Of a DNA stretch of 64,000 nt, positions 8,475 to 18,038 are shown one piece after another; the stretch's first letter is position 1; the number at the start of each line of letters is the position of its first letter. Source of the DNA: Acidimicrobiaceae bacterium (GTDB lineage Bacteria; Actinomycetota; Acidimicrobiia; Acidimicrobiales; Ilumatobacteraceae); NCBI GenBank assembly GCA_012269985.1, contig JAAXJF010000055.1, forward strand, positions 1-64,000, written 5' to 3'. A program made the translations under genes and the position numbers. The notes under the pieces were generated by a model. That model was not told the origin of the DNA, made no database searches, and saw only the letters and a program-made list of their open reading frames with translations.

Positions 8475-8753
8475 ATGTCTCGTAGTCTTAAGAAGGGGGC
8501 GTTCGTCGACGGTCACCTGTTGGCAAAGGTCGACGCTCAGAACGCTGCAGGAGAGCGAAAGGTCATCAAGACCTGGTCACGTCGCTCCACCATCATTCCT
8601 GACATGGTCGGGCACACGATCGCCGTTCATGACGGTCGTAAGCACGTACCGGTGTACATCACGGAGTCAATGGTCGGTCACAAACTCGGTGAGTTCAGCC
8701 CGACACGCACCTTCAAGTTTCACGCCGGACAGGAGAAGGGGGCACGTCGCTAA
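8475..8753 (+). CDS. rpsS: 30S ribosomal protein S19
   Basis: S19 of the 30S head, contacting S13 and the A-site region; 92 residues. It begins [15 protein letters not shown] and contains the signature [25 protein letters not shown] Shine-Dalgarno GGGGAGAGG precedes the ATG. The TAA stop overlaps the rplV ATG by one base. Confidence 0.98.
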   Translation: MSRSLKKGAFVDGHLLAKVDAQNAAGERKVIKTWSRRSTIIPDMVGHTIAVHDGRKHVPVYITESMVGHKLGEFSPTRTFKFHAGQEKGARR

Positions 8754-9496
8754 TGACTGGTCCGAAGCTCAATGAGAAGGCGATGGTCGCAGGGGAGCGT
8801 TCTGGCACCCGTGCGGTCGCTCGCCACGTTCGATCATCAGCATCGAAGGCTCGAGTTGTTCTCAACTTGATCCGTGGCCTTGATGTTCGTTCAGCAGATG
8901 AAGTGCTCATGCTCACCGAGCGTGGAATCGCCCGCGATATTCGCAAGGTGCTGCGCTCTGCGGTTGCAAACGCGGTCAACAACGACGAGCAAGACGCCTC
9001 AGAGTTGTATGTCATCGCCTGCTTCGCCGACGAAGGCTCGACCTTGCGTCGGTTCCGTCCCCGTGCTCGTGGTCGTGCAACCCGCATTCGCAAGCGCACC
9101 TGTCACATCACCGTGATCGTTGCTCGCATGAGCGATGAACGTCTCGCAGTGATTCAGGCACGTGCCGAAGGCGCATCGGCGTCGGCTCAAGCAAGTCGCC
9201 GTGCACGTGTTGAGCGGAGCCGCCAGCGTGCCGAAGAGGCCAAGGGCGAAATCGACGCTCTTGACGAAGCCGAAGATGAGGTCATCGACGAAAGCGCTGA
9301 CGTAGAGGCTGCTGACGACGCAGAAGCAACTGACGTTGCCGAGGACGCGGTCGAAGAGGCAGTTGAAGAGACCGAAGACGCTGCTGAAGCAGAGGCCGAG
9401 TCAGATGACGAAGCGGAGGCCGAAGCCGCCGAAGCAGAAGCTGAAACTGAATCCGAGACCGACGATGACGCAAGCACCGAAGAGGAGCAGAACTAA
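8753..9496 (+). CDS. rplV: 50S ribosomal protein L22 with long acidic C-terminal tail
   Basis: The first ~125 residues are ordinary L22, with [19 protein letters not shown] and a tunnel hairpin around [21 protein letters not shown]22 lines the polypeptide exit tunnel. The protein is 247 residues, about twice the usual ~110-130. An arginine-rich stretch (about 145-160) leads into roughly 85 residues composed almost only of Asp, Glu, Ala and a few Val/Ser/Thr, with no predicted hydrophobic core. The tail is in frame, has no stop or frameshift, and ends by overlapping the rpsC ATG. Some actinobacteria carry shorter acidic L22 tails; this one is long. Confidence 0.95.
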   Translation: MTGPKLNEKAMVAGERSGTRAVARHVRSSASKARVVLNLIRGLDVRSADEVLMLTERGIARDIRKVLRSAVANAVNNDEQDASELYVIACFADEGSTLRRFRPRARGRATRIRKRTCHITVIVARMSDERLAVIQARAEGASASAQASRRARVERSRQRAEEAKGEIDALDEAEDEVIDESADVEAADDAEATDVAEDAVEEAVEETEDAAEAEAESDDEAEAEAAEAEAETESETDDDASTEEEQN

Positions 9497-10377
9497 TGGG
9501 TCAGAAGATCAACCCTTATGGCTTCCGCCTCGGCGTGAGCACCGACTGGAAGAGTCGCTGGTTTAGCGATCGTGAGTACAAGCAGTACCTCACCGAAGAC
9601 TGGCAGATTCGTGACTCAGTTATGGAGCGTCTCGAGACCGCAGCCATCAGCCGCATCGAGATCGAGCGCACCCGTGACAAGCTCCGCGTCGATATTCACA
9701 CCGCCCGTCCGGGCATCGTGATCGGTCGTAAAGGTGCTCAAGCAGACGAACTTCGCCAGATGATCACCAAGATCACCGGCAATCCTCGTATCCAGCTCAA
9801 CATCGTTGAGATCAAGACCCCCGAGCTTGATGCAGCGCTCGTGGCACAGGGCGTGGCAGATCAGCTCGCAAATCGCATCGCGTTTCGCCGGGCGATGAAG
9901 CGTGCCGTGCAGAATGCCCAGCGCGCCGGCGCACTCGGAATTCGCGTGCAATGCTCAGGCCGTCTTGGTGGCGCAGAAATGAGCCGCACCGAGTGGTACC
10001 GCGAAGGCCAGGTGCCGTTGCACACCCTTCGGGCAGACATCGATTACGGCTTCCGTGAAGCAAAGACCGCAAATGGTCGCGTTGGTGTCAAGGTATGGCT
10101 CTATAAGGGCGAGATTCTTCCGTACCGGTCATCAAACGATGAAAAGATTGCCCGTGAGGCAGCAATGGCCGTTGGTGAAACATCTGGCCAGGCCGCAGAC
10201 ACCGGCCGCAAGGTCGTGTCATCAGCAGGTCCTCGTGCTACTGCCGAAGAAACCGAGCCAGCTCCGCTCGTCCGTGAGGCCGATCCTGAGCTTGAGAAGT
10301 TGCTCGATGAAGAAGAGACCATTACCCGTCAGACGCGCGAAGCAAACGAAACCCCGCACTTCCGCGGTGACGACTGA
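9496..10377 (+). CDS. rpsC: 30S ribosomal protein S3
   Basis: S3 at the mRNA entry side of the 30S subunit, part of the helicase activity; 293 residues. It starts [14 protein letters not shown], contains the KH-domain motif [16 protein letters not shown] and the S3 C-terminal signature region ([22 protein letters not shown]). About 70 residues beyond the core form a charged tail rich in Glu, Ala and Thr, long but not unknown in actinobacteria. It overlaps rplV by one base. Confidence 0.97.
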   Translation: MGQKINPYGFRLGVSTDWKSRWFSDREYKQYLTEDWQIRDSVMERLETAAISRIEIERTRDKLRVDIHTARPGIVIGRKGAQADELRQMITKITGNPRIQLNIVEIKTPELDAALVAQGVADQLANRIAFRRAMKRAVQNAQRAGALGIRVQCSGRLGGAEMSRTEWYREGQVPLHTLRADIDYGFREAKTANGRVGVKVWLYKGEILPYRSSNDEKIAREAAMAVGETSGQAADTGRKVVSSAGPRATAEETEPAPLVREADPELEKLLDEEETITRQTREANETPHFRGDD

Positions 10378-10394
10378 GGGGATAGGAGTTCATC

Positions 10395-10811
10395 ATGTTG
10401 ATGCCTCGAAAGGTTGCACACCGTAAACACCACCGTGGCCGTACCCGTGGTATGGCAAAGGGCGGTACCGAGTTGGCATATGGCGACTACGGAATTCAAG
10501 CACTCGAACCGGGTTGGATCACCGCCCGCCAGATCGAGGCTGCCCGTATTGCAATGACCCGTTCCATCAAGCGTGGCGGCAAAGTCTGGATCAACGTGTT
10601 CCCAGACAAGCCGGTGACGAAGAAGCCAGCCGAGACCCGCATGGGTTCAGGCAAAGGTAATCCTGAGTTTTGGGTCGCCGTCGTTCGTCCAGGTCGCGTG
10701 ATGTTCGAGCTCTCGTTCCCAAATGATGAGCAGGCAAGGATCGCTCTCAACAAGGCGATTCAGAAGCTCCCGATCAAAGCTCGCATCCTTACCCGCAACG
10801 AGCAGATCTGA
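10395..10811 (+). CDS. rplP: 50S ribosomal protein L16
   Basis: L16, which supports tRNA accommodation near the A-site; 138 residues. It begins [16 protein letters not shown] and carries [23 protein letters not shown] and [16 protein letters not shown], both family signatures. A GATAGGAG ribosome site lies 7 nt upstream. Usual position between rpsC and rpmC. Confidence 0.98.
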   Translation: MLMPRKVAHRKHHRGRTRGMAKGGTELAYGDYGIQALEPGWITARQIEAARIAMTRSIKRGGKVWINVFPDKPVTKKPAETRMGSGKGNPEFWVAVVRPGRVMFELSFPNDEQARIALNKAIQKLPIKARILTRNEQI

Positions 10812-10819
10812 GGACTGTC

Positions 10820-11032
10820 ATGGCACGTAAGAACGAATTCAACGACATGGACTTGGCCGGGCTTGCAGACGAACTCCGCGCCAGTAAGCATGAGGCCTTG
10901 AACCTCCGGTTCCGTAACGCAACCGGTCAACTTGAAAAGACCTCCGAAATTCGCGCCGTCCGCCGGCGTATTGCTCGTATCAACACCGTGATCCGTCAGC
11001 GTGAGATCGCTGCGGCAGAGGCAGAGAGCTGA
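10820..11032 (+). CDS. rpmC: 50S ribosomal protein L29
   Basis: L29, a small helical protein beside the exit tunnel; 70 residues. The conserved helix turn [21 protein letters not shown] is present. It sits in the normal order, 8 bp after rplP and 4 bp before rpsQ. Confidence 0.96.
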   Translation: MARKNEFNDMDLAGLADELRASKHEALNLRFRNATGQLEKTSEIRAVRRRIARINTVIRQREIAAAEAES

Positions 11033-11036
11033 ACCA

Positions 11037-11306
11037 ATGAGTGAGACCAGCACGACCAGGGCTGCCCGCAAGGTACGCGAAGGCATCGTCACATCGAATG
11101 CGATGGATAAGACAGTTGTCGTCACTGTGACCGACCGTGTTCGCCATGCCCGTTACAACAAGTTCGTCATGCGCACCAAGAAGTTGCATGCACATGACGA
11201 GGCCAACGACGCAGGCGTTGGCGACAAGGTTCGGGTCATGGAGACCCGCCCGCTCAGCAAGAACAAGCGCTGGCGGGTCGTTGAGATCGTGGAGCGTGCA
11301 CGATGA
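11037..11306 (+). CDS. rpsQ: 30S ribosomal protein S17
   Basis: S17, a primary 16S rRNA-binding protein of OB fold; 89 residues. Motifs [18 protein letters not shown] and the later [20 protein letters not shown] are typical. I start at ATG 11037, four bases after the rpmC stop; the open frame upstream overlaps rpmC and is not S17-like. Its stop overlaps the rplN ATG. Confidence 0.96.
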   Translation: MSETSTTRAARKVREGIVTSNAMDKTVVVTVTDRVRHARYNKFVMRTKKLHAHDEANDAGVGDKVRVMETRPLSKNKRWRVVEIVERAR

Positions 11307-11671
11307 TCCAGCAGGAGAGCCGCCTTCGCGTGGCTGATAACAGTGGTGCAAAGGAAGTGCTCTGCATCAAGGTGCTCGGTGGTACCCGGCGCCGTTACGC
11401 CTCGATCGGTGACATCTTCGTGGCAACCGTGAAAGACGCCATCCCTGGCGCCGGCGTGAAGAAGGGTGACGTCGTGAAGTGCGTCGTCGTTCGCACGAAG
11501 AAAGAGAAGCGTCGTGCCGATGGCAGCTACATCCGTTTCGACGAGAACGCGGCCGTCATCATCAAAGACGATCTCACGCCACGTGGTACCCGCATCTTCG
11601 GACCAGTTGGCCGTGAACTTCGCGACCGTCGCTTCATGCGTATCGTCTCGCTCGCACCGGAGGTGATCTGA
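11303..11671 (+). CDS. rplN: 50S ribosomal protein L14
   Basis: L14 at the subunit interface, also the docking site of the silencing factor RsfS; 122 residues. It begins [19 protein letters not shown] and ends [14 protein letters not shown], both standard. ATG overlaps the rpsQ TGA; rplX begins one base after its stop. Confidence 0.98.
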   Translation: MIQQESRLRVADNSGAKEVLCIKVLGGTRRRYASIGDIFVATVKDAIPGAGVKKGDVVKCVVVRTKKEKRRADGSYIRFDENAAVIIKDDLTPRGTRIFGPVGRELRDRRFMRIVSLAPEVI

Positions 11672-11672
11672 C

Positions 11673-11978
11673 ATGAAGATCCGTAAAGGTGACACCGTTC
11701 TTGTCATCGCTGGCAAGGACAAAGGCAAGGAAGGCACCGTCGACCGTGTGCTTCCAAAGGAAAACAAAGTCGTGGTGACAGGTATCAATACCGCCGTTCG
11801 CCACCAGCGTCCGCTCCGCGCAAATGAGCAGGGTGGTCGCATCGACAAAGACATGCCGATCGATGTTTCGAACGTCATGCTCGTTCACAAGGGCAAGCCA
11901 GTGCGCGTTGGATATCGCACAGAGTCTGATGGCAGCAAAGTGCGTATTGCCCGTCCAAGCGGTGAGGTAATCAAGTGA
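11673..11978 (+). CDS. rplX: 50S ribosomal protein L24
   Basis: L24, an assembly-initiator protein; 101 residues. The KOW motif is at the N terminus ([19 protein letters not shown]), followed by the [20 protein letters not shown] segment. Its stop overlaps the GTG of rplE by four bases. Confidence 0.97.
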   Translation: MKIRKGDTVLVIAGKDKGKEGTVDRVLPKENKVVVTGINTAVRHQRPLRANEQGGRIDKDMPIDVSNVMLVHKGKPVRVGYRTESDGSKVRIARPSGEVIK

Positions 11979-12601
11979 GCACATTGACTCAGCCCCGCCT
12001 GAAGGCGAAGTACAACAATCAGGTCAAGAGCGATCTGCAAGCATCGCTGTCGATTGACAACGTCATGCAGATTCCGAAGATTGACAAGATCGTGATCAAC
12101 ATGGGTGTTGGGCGTGCTGCTCAGCAAGCGTCGCTGCTCGAAGCGGCAGTGTCTGATCTCTCACTCATCTCAGGTCAGAAGCCGGCCGTGACGATCGCAA
12201 CCAAGTCGATCGCCGGGTTCAAGCTCCGTGAAGGTCAAGCCATCGGCTGCAAGGTGACCCTCCGTGGCGATCGCATGTGGGAATTCCTCGACCGCCTCAT
12301 CGCTGTCGCAATTCCTCGTATCCGTGACTTCCGCGGGCTCCCTGCACACTCATGGGATGGCCGAGGAAACTACACGTTCGGTCTCTCCGACCAAACCGTG
12401 TTCCCGGAAATCAACCCAGACAAGGTTGACAACCCCCGTGGCATGGACATCACCATCGTGACGACCGCAACCACCGATGCCGAGGGTCGTGCACTGCTCG
12501 ACGCATTCGGGTTCCCGTTTAAGCAGGGCGCCGATGCCGACAACGCACCACGCCGCAAGAAGAATCGCCACCCGCAGTTCCGCGGTGGCAAGAAGAAGTG
12601 A
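11975..12601 (+). CDS. rplE: 50S ribosomal protein L5
   Basis: L5, a 5S rRNA-binding protein contacting the P-site tRNA; 208 residues. Visible motifs are [39 protein letters not shown] and the [19 protein letters not shown] region. GTG start at 11975 overlaps the rplX stop. The C terminus is a basic stretch ([10 protein letters not shown]), slightly longer than in E. coli. Confidence 0.97.
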   Translation: MSTLTQPRLKAKYNNQVKSDLQASLSIDNVMQIPKIDKIVINMGVGRAAQQASLLEAAVSDLSLISGQKPAVTIATKSIAGFKLREGQAIGCKVTLRGDRMWEFLDRLIAVAIPRIRDFRGLPAHSWDGRGNYTFGLSDQTVFPEINPDKVDNPRGMDITIVTTATTDAEGRALLDAFGFPFKQGADADNAPRRKKNRHPQFRGGKKK

Positions 12602-12637
12602 CCTGAGCGACGAATCAAAGAGGACGACGAAGATCTC

Positions 12638-12823
12638 ATGGCCAAGAAAGCCCTAATCAACAAATCGAACGGAACGCCGAAGTACAAAGTGCGTGCGTAT
12701 ACCCGCTGCCGCCGTTGCGGCCGTCCCCGTTCGGTGTACCGCAAGTTTGGACTCTGTCGTGTGTGCCTCCGCGAGATGGCGCACGCAGGAGAGATCCCCG
12801 GCCTGACCAAGTCGAGCTGGTGA
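12638..12823 (+). CDS. rpsZ: 30S ribosomal protein S14, zinc-binding short form
   Basis: Type Z S14, 61 residues. Two CxxC knuckles, CRRCGRP and CRVC, would bind one zinc ion, unlike the longer zinc-free paralogue that many actinobacteria switch to under zinc limitation. ATG follows GAGGACGACGAAGATCTC. Usual place between rplE and rpsH. Confidence 0.97.
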   Translation: MAKKALINKSNGTPKYKVRAYTRCRRCGRPRSVYRKFGLCRVCLREMAHAGEIPGLTKSSW

Positions 12824-12836
12824 GAGGAGCGCAACG

Positions 12837-13238
12837 ATGTTGACAGATCCCATCGCTGACATGCTCACCCGTGTTCGTAACGCGAACACTGCGATGCATG
12901 ACACCGTGACAATGCCGTCATCGAAGCAGAAGGTCGCATTGGCCAAGTTGCTCGAGTCCGAGGGTTATATCTCGGGTTTTGCTGTGGCGCCCTCGACAAA
13001 GGGTCCGGGCGAGGTGTTGACCATCACGATGAAGTACTCGACCGAGCGTGACCGGACGATCTCCGGGCTTCGTCGAATTTCTACCCCAGGCCTTCGCGTG
13101 TACCGCAAGGCCGACTCGGTGCCACGCGTTCTTGGTGGACTTGGGGTGGCTGTCCTGTCCACGAGTCGCGGACTCATGACCGACCGCGAGGCGCGTCGCC
13201 AAAAAGTTGGCGGCGAGGTCCTTTGCTACGTCTGGTAA
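12837..13238 (+). CDS. rpsH: 30S ribosomal protein S8
   Basis: S8, a central-domain 16S rRNA binder and, in enterobacteria, repressor of the spc operon; 133 residues. It begins [16 protein letters not shown] and ends with the signature [36 protein letters not shown] ribosome site precedes the ATG. Confidence 0.98.
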   Translation: MLTDPIADMLTRVRNANTAMHDTVTMPSSKQKVALAKLLESEGYISGFAVAPSTKGPGEVLTITMKYSTERDRTISGLRRISTPGLRVYRKADSVPRVLGGLGVAVLSTSRGLMTDREARRQKVGGEVLCYVW

Positions 13239-13262
13239 TAGGCGAGCGGAAGGAGAGACGTC

Positions 13263-13805
13263 ATGTCACGAATTGGTAACGCACCGGTCGCAGTACCGAG
13301 CGGAGTTGAAGTGTCCGTGAGTGGCCGCACCGTCACGGTGAAGGGCCCCAAGGGGACGCTGAGCCGAGATATTCCAGGCCTCATCGAGATTGTTCAGGAA
13401 GAGGGAACGCTGACGTTCTCTCGTCCGAATGACGAGCGGCAGAACCGTGCAATGCATGGTCTCGTGCGCAGCCTTGTCAACAACATGGTCACCGGGGTCA
13501 CTGAAGGTTTCAAGAAAGAACTTGAGATCGTTGGCGTCGGTTACCGTGCAGAAGCTCAAGGTGCGAACGGTCTTCGTTTGAACCTCGGGTTCAGCCATCC
13601 AGTCAGCGTGTCTGCACCAGAGGGCATCTCGTTCGAAGTTCCAGCCCCGACGCAGGTGATTATTTCTGGAATTGATAAGGAAGTCGTTGGCCAGGTAGCC
13701 GCAGACATCCGCAGCATTCGCAAGCCAGAGCCCTACAAGGGCAAGGGTGTCCGCTATGCCGGTGAGCGTGTCATGCGCAAGGCCGGTAAGGCCGGCAAGA
13801 AGTAA
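13263..13805 (+). CDS. rplF: 50S ribosomal protein L6
   Basis: L6 near the factor-binding site; 180 residues, two similar alpha/beta repeats. It starts [17 protein letters not shown] and has the signature [16 protein letters not shown] near the C terminus. A GGAAGGAGAGACGTC ribosome site lies upstream. Confidence 0.98.
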   Translation: MSRIGNAPVAVPSGVEVSVSGRTVTVKGPKGTLSRDIPGLIEIVQEEGTLTFSRPNDERQNRAMHGLVRSLVNNMVTGVTEGFKKELEIVGVGYRAEAQGANGLRLNLGFSHPVSVSAPEGISFEVPAPTQVIISGIDKEVVGQVAADIRSIRKPEPYKGKGVRYAGERVMRKAGKAGKK

Positions 13806-13832
13806 GCCGGAACGTAAAGGAACACATCGATC

Positions 13833-14198
13833 ATGAGTGATATCGCAAAGGCTCGACGCAAGGGTCGCATCACCCGCCACCGTCGGGTGCGTAAAAAGAT
13901 CAGTGGTACCGCTGCTCGGCCTCGCTTGGCTGTCCACCGCTCAAACCGTCACATCACCGCTCAGGTGATTGACGATGAGTCAGGGCGCACCATTGCCGCA
14001 GCATCTTCGGTTGAGCCTGCACTTCGTTCAAATTCGTCAGGATCAGTTGAAGCCGCAACAAAAATTGGTGCTCTCGTCGCTGAACGAGCCCGCGCCGCAG
14101 GGGTTACCGCAGTGGTCTTTGACCGGGGCGGAAACCTCTACCACGGCCGTGTCGCAGCGGTCGCTACCGCCGCCCGCGAAGCAGGTTTGGAGTTCTGA
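13833..14198 (+). CDS. rplR: 50S ribosomal protein L18
   Basis: L18, a 5S rRNA-binding protein; 121 residues. Motifs [22 protein letters not shown] and the C-terminal [21 protein letters not shown] are typical. It precedes rpsE with a one-base overlap. Confidence 0.97.
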   Translation: MSDIAKARRKGRITRHRRVRKKISGTAARPRLAVHRSNRHITAQVIDDESGRTIAAASSVEPALRSNSSGSVEAATKIGALVAERARAAGVTAVVFDRGGNLYHGRVAAVATAAREAGLEF

Positions 14199-14794
14199 TG
14201 GCAGCACAACAAAACGACAACAACAATCAGGCAGAAAACGACGGTGGCCTCCGCGAATCTCGCGTGATCACCATCAACCGTGTCGCCAAGGTCGTGAAGG
14301 GCGGACGTCGCTTCGCATTCACCGCTCTCGTCGTCGTCGGAGACGGCAATGGTCGCGTTGGCCTCGGCTACGGAAAGGCCAAAGAAGTGCCGTTGGCGAT
14401 CCAAAAGGGCACTGAAGAAGCAAAGCGAAATCTGTTCGAGGTTCCGCTCGCTGGCTCAACCATTACCCACACGGTCACCGGCATCACTGGTGGCGGCAAG
14501 GTGCTCATGAAACCTGCTGCTCCCGGTACCGGTGTTATCGCTGGTGGAGCTGCCCGCATCATTCTCGAAGAGGCTGGCATTCACGACATCTTGTGTAAGT
14601 CGCTCGGGTCGGCGAACCATATCAACGTTGCGCGAGCAACCATTGCTGGTTTGAAGTCGCTGCAGCGTCCAGATGAAGTTGCGAAGCGCCGCGGAATCCC
14701 TGCCGACACTTTCGTTCCGAAGGGTCTGTTGAAGGCATACGAAGAGCGCCAGAAGCAGAATTCTGCTCCGGCCGCCACCGGAGGTGACCAGTGA
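14198..14794 (+). CDS. rpsE: 30S ribosomal protein S5
   Basis: S5, at the mRNA entry tunnel and important for accuracy; 198 residues. The dsRNA-binding-like domain begins [20 protein letters not shown] and continues [20 protein letters not shown]; the second domain has [18 protein letters not shown] Gln/Asn-rich N-terminal arm of about 18 residues and a C-terminal tail are species-specific. Stop overlaps the rpmD GTG. Confidence 0.97.
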   Translation: MAAQQNDNNNQAENDGGLRESRVITINRVAKVVKGGRRFAFTALVVVGDGNGRVGLGYGKAKEVPLAIQKGTEEAKRNLFEVPLAGSTITHTVTGITGGGKVLMKPAAPGTGVIAGGAARIILEEAGIHDILCKSLGSANHINVARATIAGLKSLQRPDEVAKRRGIPADTFVPKGLLKAYEERQKQNSAPAATGGDQ

Positions 14795-14982
14795 GCGAAA
14801 AGCAGATCAGCGTGACTCAGGTCCGCTCAGCAATTGGCCAGAAGCCGAAGGCTCGTGGAACTCTTCGGGCGCTCGGTCTCGGCCGTATTGGTAAAACAAA
14901 CACTCTTCCCGATCGACCAGAGGTACGTGGCATGTTGAATCGCGTCCCACACCTGATCGAGATTTCAGAAAGTGGTGAATGA
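14791..14982 (+). CDS. rpmD: 50S ribosomal protein L30
   Basis: L30; 63 residues with the conserved [24 protein letters not shown] core and the NRVPHLIE end. GTG start at 14791 overlaps the rpsE TGA; the stop overlaps the rplO start. Not all bacteria keep L30, actinobacteria usually do. Confidence 0.96.
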   Translation: MSEKQISVTQVRSAIGQKPKARGTLRALGLGRIGKTNTLPDRPEVRGMLNRVPHLIEISESGE

Positions 14983-15485
14983 TTATGCGCGTCGATGAAC
15001 TCGCACCAGCACCAGGATCAAACAAACGTGCAAAGCGTGTTGGCCGCGGTACTGGCGGCAAAGGCGGTAAGACCGCAGGCCGGGGTACCAAGGGTCAGCG
15101 TGCCCGCAACACGGTTCGGCGCGGCTTCGAGGGTGGTCAGATGCCACTCAAGCAGCGTGTGCCGAAGTTGAAAGGGTTCAATAACCCGTTCCGTGTCGAG
15201 TACAGCCCGGTCAACTTGCACCAGCTTGAGAAGCTGGGTGCAAGCACCGTCGATGTTGACGCTCTGGTGGCAGCAGGTCTCGTCCGCAAGGGCGCATTCG
15301 TGAAGGTCCTCGGTTACGGCGATCTTTCCATCAAGGTTTCGCTCTCCGTCCATGCGATTTCCGCTGCTGCTCGCTCAGCGGTCGAAGCCGCTGGTGGCGA
15401 CGTCACCATCGTTCCCCTCCCGCATGAGGGTGAGGGTAAGGCCGGTCGCCCTGCGGTGAAGGGCAACCAATTCGCTAACCGCTGA
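14979..15485 (+). CDS. rplO: 50S ribosomal protein L15
   Basis: L15, a late-assembly 23S rRNA-binding protein; 168 residues. The glycine/basic N-terminal arm KRVGRGTGGKGGKTAGRGTK and GFEGGQMPLKQRVPKLKGF are diagnostic. ATG 14979 overlaps the rpmD stop (ATGA); a second in-frame ATG at 14985 is an equal candidate. It precedes secY, as expected. Confidence 0.97.
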   Translation: MIMRVDELAPAPGSNKRAKRVGRGTGGKGGKTAGRGTKGQRARNTVRRGFEGGQMPLKQRVPKLKGFNNPFRVEYSPVNLHQLEKLGASTVDVDALVAAGLVRKGAFVKVLGYGDLSIKVSLSVHAISAAARSAVEAAGGDVTIVPLPHEGEGKAGRPAVKGNQFANR

Positions 15486-15513
15486 TTACTGATCTGGAGG
15501 CAGCGATTCCATC

Positions 15514-16836
15514 ATGATCGCCAACATCAAGAACATCCTGAAGATTGAGGATCTGCGTAACAAGATCCTGTTTACGCTGATGATCGTCGGGTTGTACCGC
15601 GTCGGAGCAGCGATTCGTGTACCGGGCGTTGACCCACTCGCGATCGAACAGCTTCGCGCCGGTGCTCAAGATGGTGCACTCGGCCTCTTCAACTTGTTCT
15701 CCGGTGGAGCCTTCGAAAGCTTCTCAGTATTTGCGCTGGGAATCATGCCGTACATCACGGCGAGCATCATTATGCAGATTCTCGGTGTGGTGATTCCAAA
15801 GCTCGAAGAATTACAGCAGCAGGGCGCAGTCGGTCAACGAAAGATCACGCAGTACACCCGCTACGTGACGGTCACACTCGCTCTTCTGCAAGCGACCGTG
15901 CTCGTGTTCTTGTTTGGAAATGGTGGCTGGTTAGCGTTCTATTCTGATTTTCAGGGACCATCTGTTCCGCTGCTTCCCGACGGCATCTGGCCCCGCGGCT
16001 ATCTCATCATCCCGACGCTGGTCGTCGGCACTGCGGTTCTCATGTGGTTTGGCGAATTGATCAGCCAGCGCGGAATCGGCAACGGCATGTCGATGGTGAT
16101 TTTTGCATCTGTTGTTGCTGGCATTCCTTCAGGCTTCTACTCGATCTTGCTGCAGAACAAAGTGTTCTGGTTCGTGATGATGGTGCTGTTGTCAGTTGGA
16201 ATCATCGCGGCGGTTGTGTACGTCGAACTTGGCCAGCGTCGCATCCCGGTTCAGTTCGCAAAGCGGGTCGTTGGGCGTCGAATGATGGGTGGCCAAAACA
16301 CCTACATCCCGTTGAAGGTCAACCAGTCGGGTGTGATCCCAATCATCTTCGCTTCCTCGCTGCTGTTACTCCCGGCAATTCTCGTCAGTTTCTTGGGTAA
16401 TGCATCTGCTAACAGTTGGCGCGGTCGCATTCAGGGATACGTCGACCAGTACATCTTGAACAGCCAAAACGCCGTCTACATCACGCTGTTCGCGGTGCTC
16501 ATCATTGCATTCGCCTATTTCTATAACTCAATCGCATTCGACCCGGTTCGACAGGCCGATCAGATTCGCCGTCAGGGCGGATTCATCCCGGGTATCCGGC
16601 CAGGTGCGCAGACTGAGGAATATCTCGCAAAAGCGGTGAACCGCATCACTTTGCCAGGCGCAGTGTTTATTGCTTGTATCGCAATTCTTCCGTACATCTT
16701 GTTGTGGGCCGCAGGTGTGAGCACCTTCGGATTCGCAGGAACCAGCATCTTGATTTCTGTTGGTGTGGCTCTTGAGCTCATGCGTCAGATCGACTCGCAA
16801 TTGATGCTGCGAAACTACGAAGGCTTCCTCAAGTAA
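15514..16836 (+). CDS. secY: Protein translocase subunit SecY
   Basis: Central channel of the Sec translocon in the cytoplasmic membrane; 440 residues with about ten membrane helices. The family signatures are GLFNLFSGGAFESFSVFALGIMPYITASI near the plug region and the cytoplasmic loop around GQRRIPVQFAKRVVGRR; the C terminus SQLMLRNYEGFLK is also typical. A CTGGAGG ribosome site precedes the ATG. Position after rplO and before adk is standard for actinobacteria. Confidence 0.98.
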   Translation: MIANIKNILKIEDLRNKILFTLMIVGLYRVGAAIRVPGVDPLAIEQLRAGAQDGALGLFNLFSGGAFESFSVFALGIMPYITASIIMQILGVVIPKLEELQQQGAVGQRKITQYTRYVTVTLALLQATVLVFLFGNGGWLAFYSDFQGPSVPLLPDGIWPRGYLIIPTLVVGTAVLMWFGELISQRGIGNGMSMVIFASVVAGIPSGFYSILLQNKVFWFVMMVLLSVGIIAAVVYVELGQRRIPVQFAKRVVGRRMMGGQNTYIPLKVNQSGVIPIIFASSLLLLPAILVSFLGNASANSWRGRIQGYVDQYILNSQNAVYITLFAVLIIAFAYFYNSIAFDPVRQADQIRRQGGFIPGIRPGAQTEEYLAKAVNRITLPGAVFIACIAILPYILLWAAGVSTFGFAGTSILISVGVALELMRQIDSQLMLRNYEGFLK

Positions 16837-16849
16837 GCGGTCCCGATTC

Positions 16850-17503
16850 ATGCCGGGAGCCCGTCTCATCATCCTTGGTCGTCAAGGCGCCGGTAAGGGC
16901 ACGCAATGTGTGCGCTTATCTCGGCACTTTGTCGTGCCCCACATCTCGACCGGAGATATGTTGCGTTCTGCGGTACGTGAGCGCACGCCGCTTGGCATCG
17001 TTGCAGGCGAAATCATGGACGCTGGAGGCCTTGTCGATGACGAGACCATGGTTGGCATTGTAAAAGAGCGTTTAGCTAAGCCAGATGCGATGAGCCGTGG
17101 CTACATCCTCGACGGGTTCCCGCGGACGGTTGGCCAAGCTGAGGCGCTTGCCGGCATAACTGAAGATCTTCCCATTCATGTGGTGATCGATCTCGACGTG
17201 CCCCGCGAGATCGTGCTCGATCGCATTTCATCGCGGCGAGTGTGTCAAGACTGTGGAACGAACTACACAAGTTCAGGTGATGACCCATCACCATGGATTT
17301 GCGATGTGTGTGGCGGTGACGTCACGCAACGAGGCGATGACACTCCCGAAGCAGTGAATCGTCGTTTAGATCTCTACGAATCACAGACCGCTCCTCTCAT
17401 CGAGTTTTACGGAGGGCGCGGGCAGTTAGCGGTGGTGAATGGAGTCGGGCATCCAGATCACGTGTTCAAGCGCCTCACCGATGTCGTAGAAAGTCGGCGG
17501 TGA
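16850..17503 (+). CDS. adk: Adenylate kinase with zinc-type LID
   Basis: Converts AMP + ATP to two ADP; 217 residues. The P-loop reads GRQGAGKGTQ (about residues 9-18), the AMP site includes HISTGDMLR, and DGFPRTVGQAE is present. The LID carries four cysteines (CQDCGTNY and CDVCGG) typical of the zinc-binding long form seen in Gram-positive lineages. It lies 13 bp after secY. In many actinobacteria a methionine aminopeptidase gene (map) follows, but here the next gene is infA. Confidence 0.97.
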   Translation: MPGARLIILGRQGAGKGTQCVRLSRHFVVPHISTGDMLRSAVRERTPLGIVAGEIMDAGGLVDDETMVGIVKERLAKPDAMSRGYILDGFPRTVGQAEALAGITEDLPIHVVIDLDVPREIVLDRISSRRVCQDCGTNYTSSGDDPSPWICDVCGGDVTQRGDDTPEAVNRRLDLYESQTAPLIEFYGGRGQLAVVNGVGHPDHVFKRLTDVVESRR

Positions 17504-17663
17504 ACGAGATGCAATCACCATTGGTGTTGCCGTCTCACGCCGATAGCATTGCCCGTCGGCCCGTGTCCGTGCACTCGGAGACAGGCCGAAACGTTGACCA
17601 GACCGGCCAACACGTACAGTAGTCCGCCCCGCGGTCAAGACCGCAACAATTAAGGAGAATCCA
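17504..17663 (+). other. 160-bp gap between adk and infA
   Basis: Contains no gene. It holds an imperfect hairpin at 17557-17588 (CGGCC and GGCCG outer stem, TCCG and CGGA inner stem) without a T-tract. It also holds a weak promoter-like pair, TTGACC at 17594-17599 and TACAGT at 17615-17620, with a short 15-bp spacer. A small stem GCGGTC/GACCGC lies at 17631-17644, and the infA Shine-Dalgarno AAGGAG is at 17652-17657. This is where a new transcript could start for infA through truA. Confidence 0.4.
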
Positions 17664-17888
17664 CTGGCTTCACCGAAAGAAGATGCAATCGTCCTTGAAG
17701 GAACGATTCTTGAGTCGCTGCCCAACGCGATGTTCCGCGTTGAGTTAGAAAATGGCCACAAAGTGTTGGCCCATATCTCAGGAAAGATGCGGATGCACTA
17801 CATCCGAATTCTTCCGGGCGACAAGGTGCAAGTGGAACTCACCCCGTACGACCTCACCCGAGGCCGTATCACGTATCGCTACAAGTGA
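17664..17888 (+). CDS. infA: Translation initiation factor IF-1 with a probable CTG start codon
   Basis: IF-1 binds the 30S A-site during initiation; 74 residues counting the initiator. The S1-like OB fold is unmistakable: [40 protein letters not shown] and the [13 protein letters not shown] end. The only start that fits is CTG 17664, six bases after a perfect AAGGAG (17652-17657). The in-frame stop upstream is TGA 17595-17597, and no ATG, GTG or TTG lies in frame between it and the conserved core. ATT 17649 is a far weaker alternative because it overlaps the ribosome site. rpmJ follows after 12 bp. Confidence 0.93.
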   Translation: MASPKEDAIVLEGTILESLPNAMFRVELENGHKVLAHISGKMRMHYIRILPGDKVQVELTPYDLTRGRITYRYK

Positions 17889-17900
17889 GAGAAGAACGCA

Positions 17901-18014
17901 GTGAAGGTCCGACCCAGCGTCAAAAAGATGTGTGAGAAGTGTCGTGTGATTCGTCGTCACGGCCGGATTCGAGTGATCTGTGAAAACCCGCGCCATAAGC
18001 AGCGCCAAGGCTGA
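17901..18014 (+). CDS. rpmJ: 50S ribosomal protein L36, zinc-binding form
   Basis: L36, 37 residues, from GTG 17901. It begins [20 protein letters not shown]; Cys11, Cys14, Cys27 and His32 form the zinc site of the C+ form. The gene lies between infA and rpsM as in most bacteria. Confidence 0.96.
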   Translation: MKVRPSVKKMCEKCRVIRRHGRIRVICENPRHKQRQG

Positions 18015-18038
18015 AAGATAAACGGAGAGCAGTAAACG

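Noticed and set aside
9187..9477. Minus-strand Ser/Ala-rich frame opposite the acidic tail of L22
   Set aside because: Its repetitive composition is exactly what the Glu/Asp/Ala codons of rplV give when read backwards, and it has no start signals.
17557..17588. Hairpin after adk considered as a transcription terminator
   Set aside because: The stem is interrupted and no T-run follows, so a terminator call is not supported. It may be part of an infA leader.
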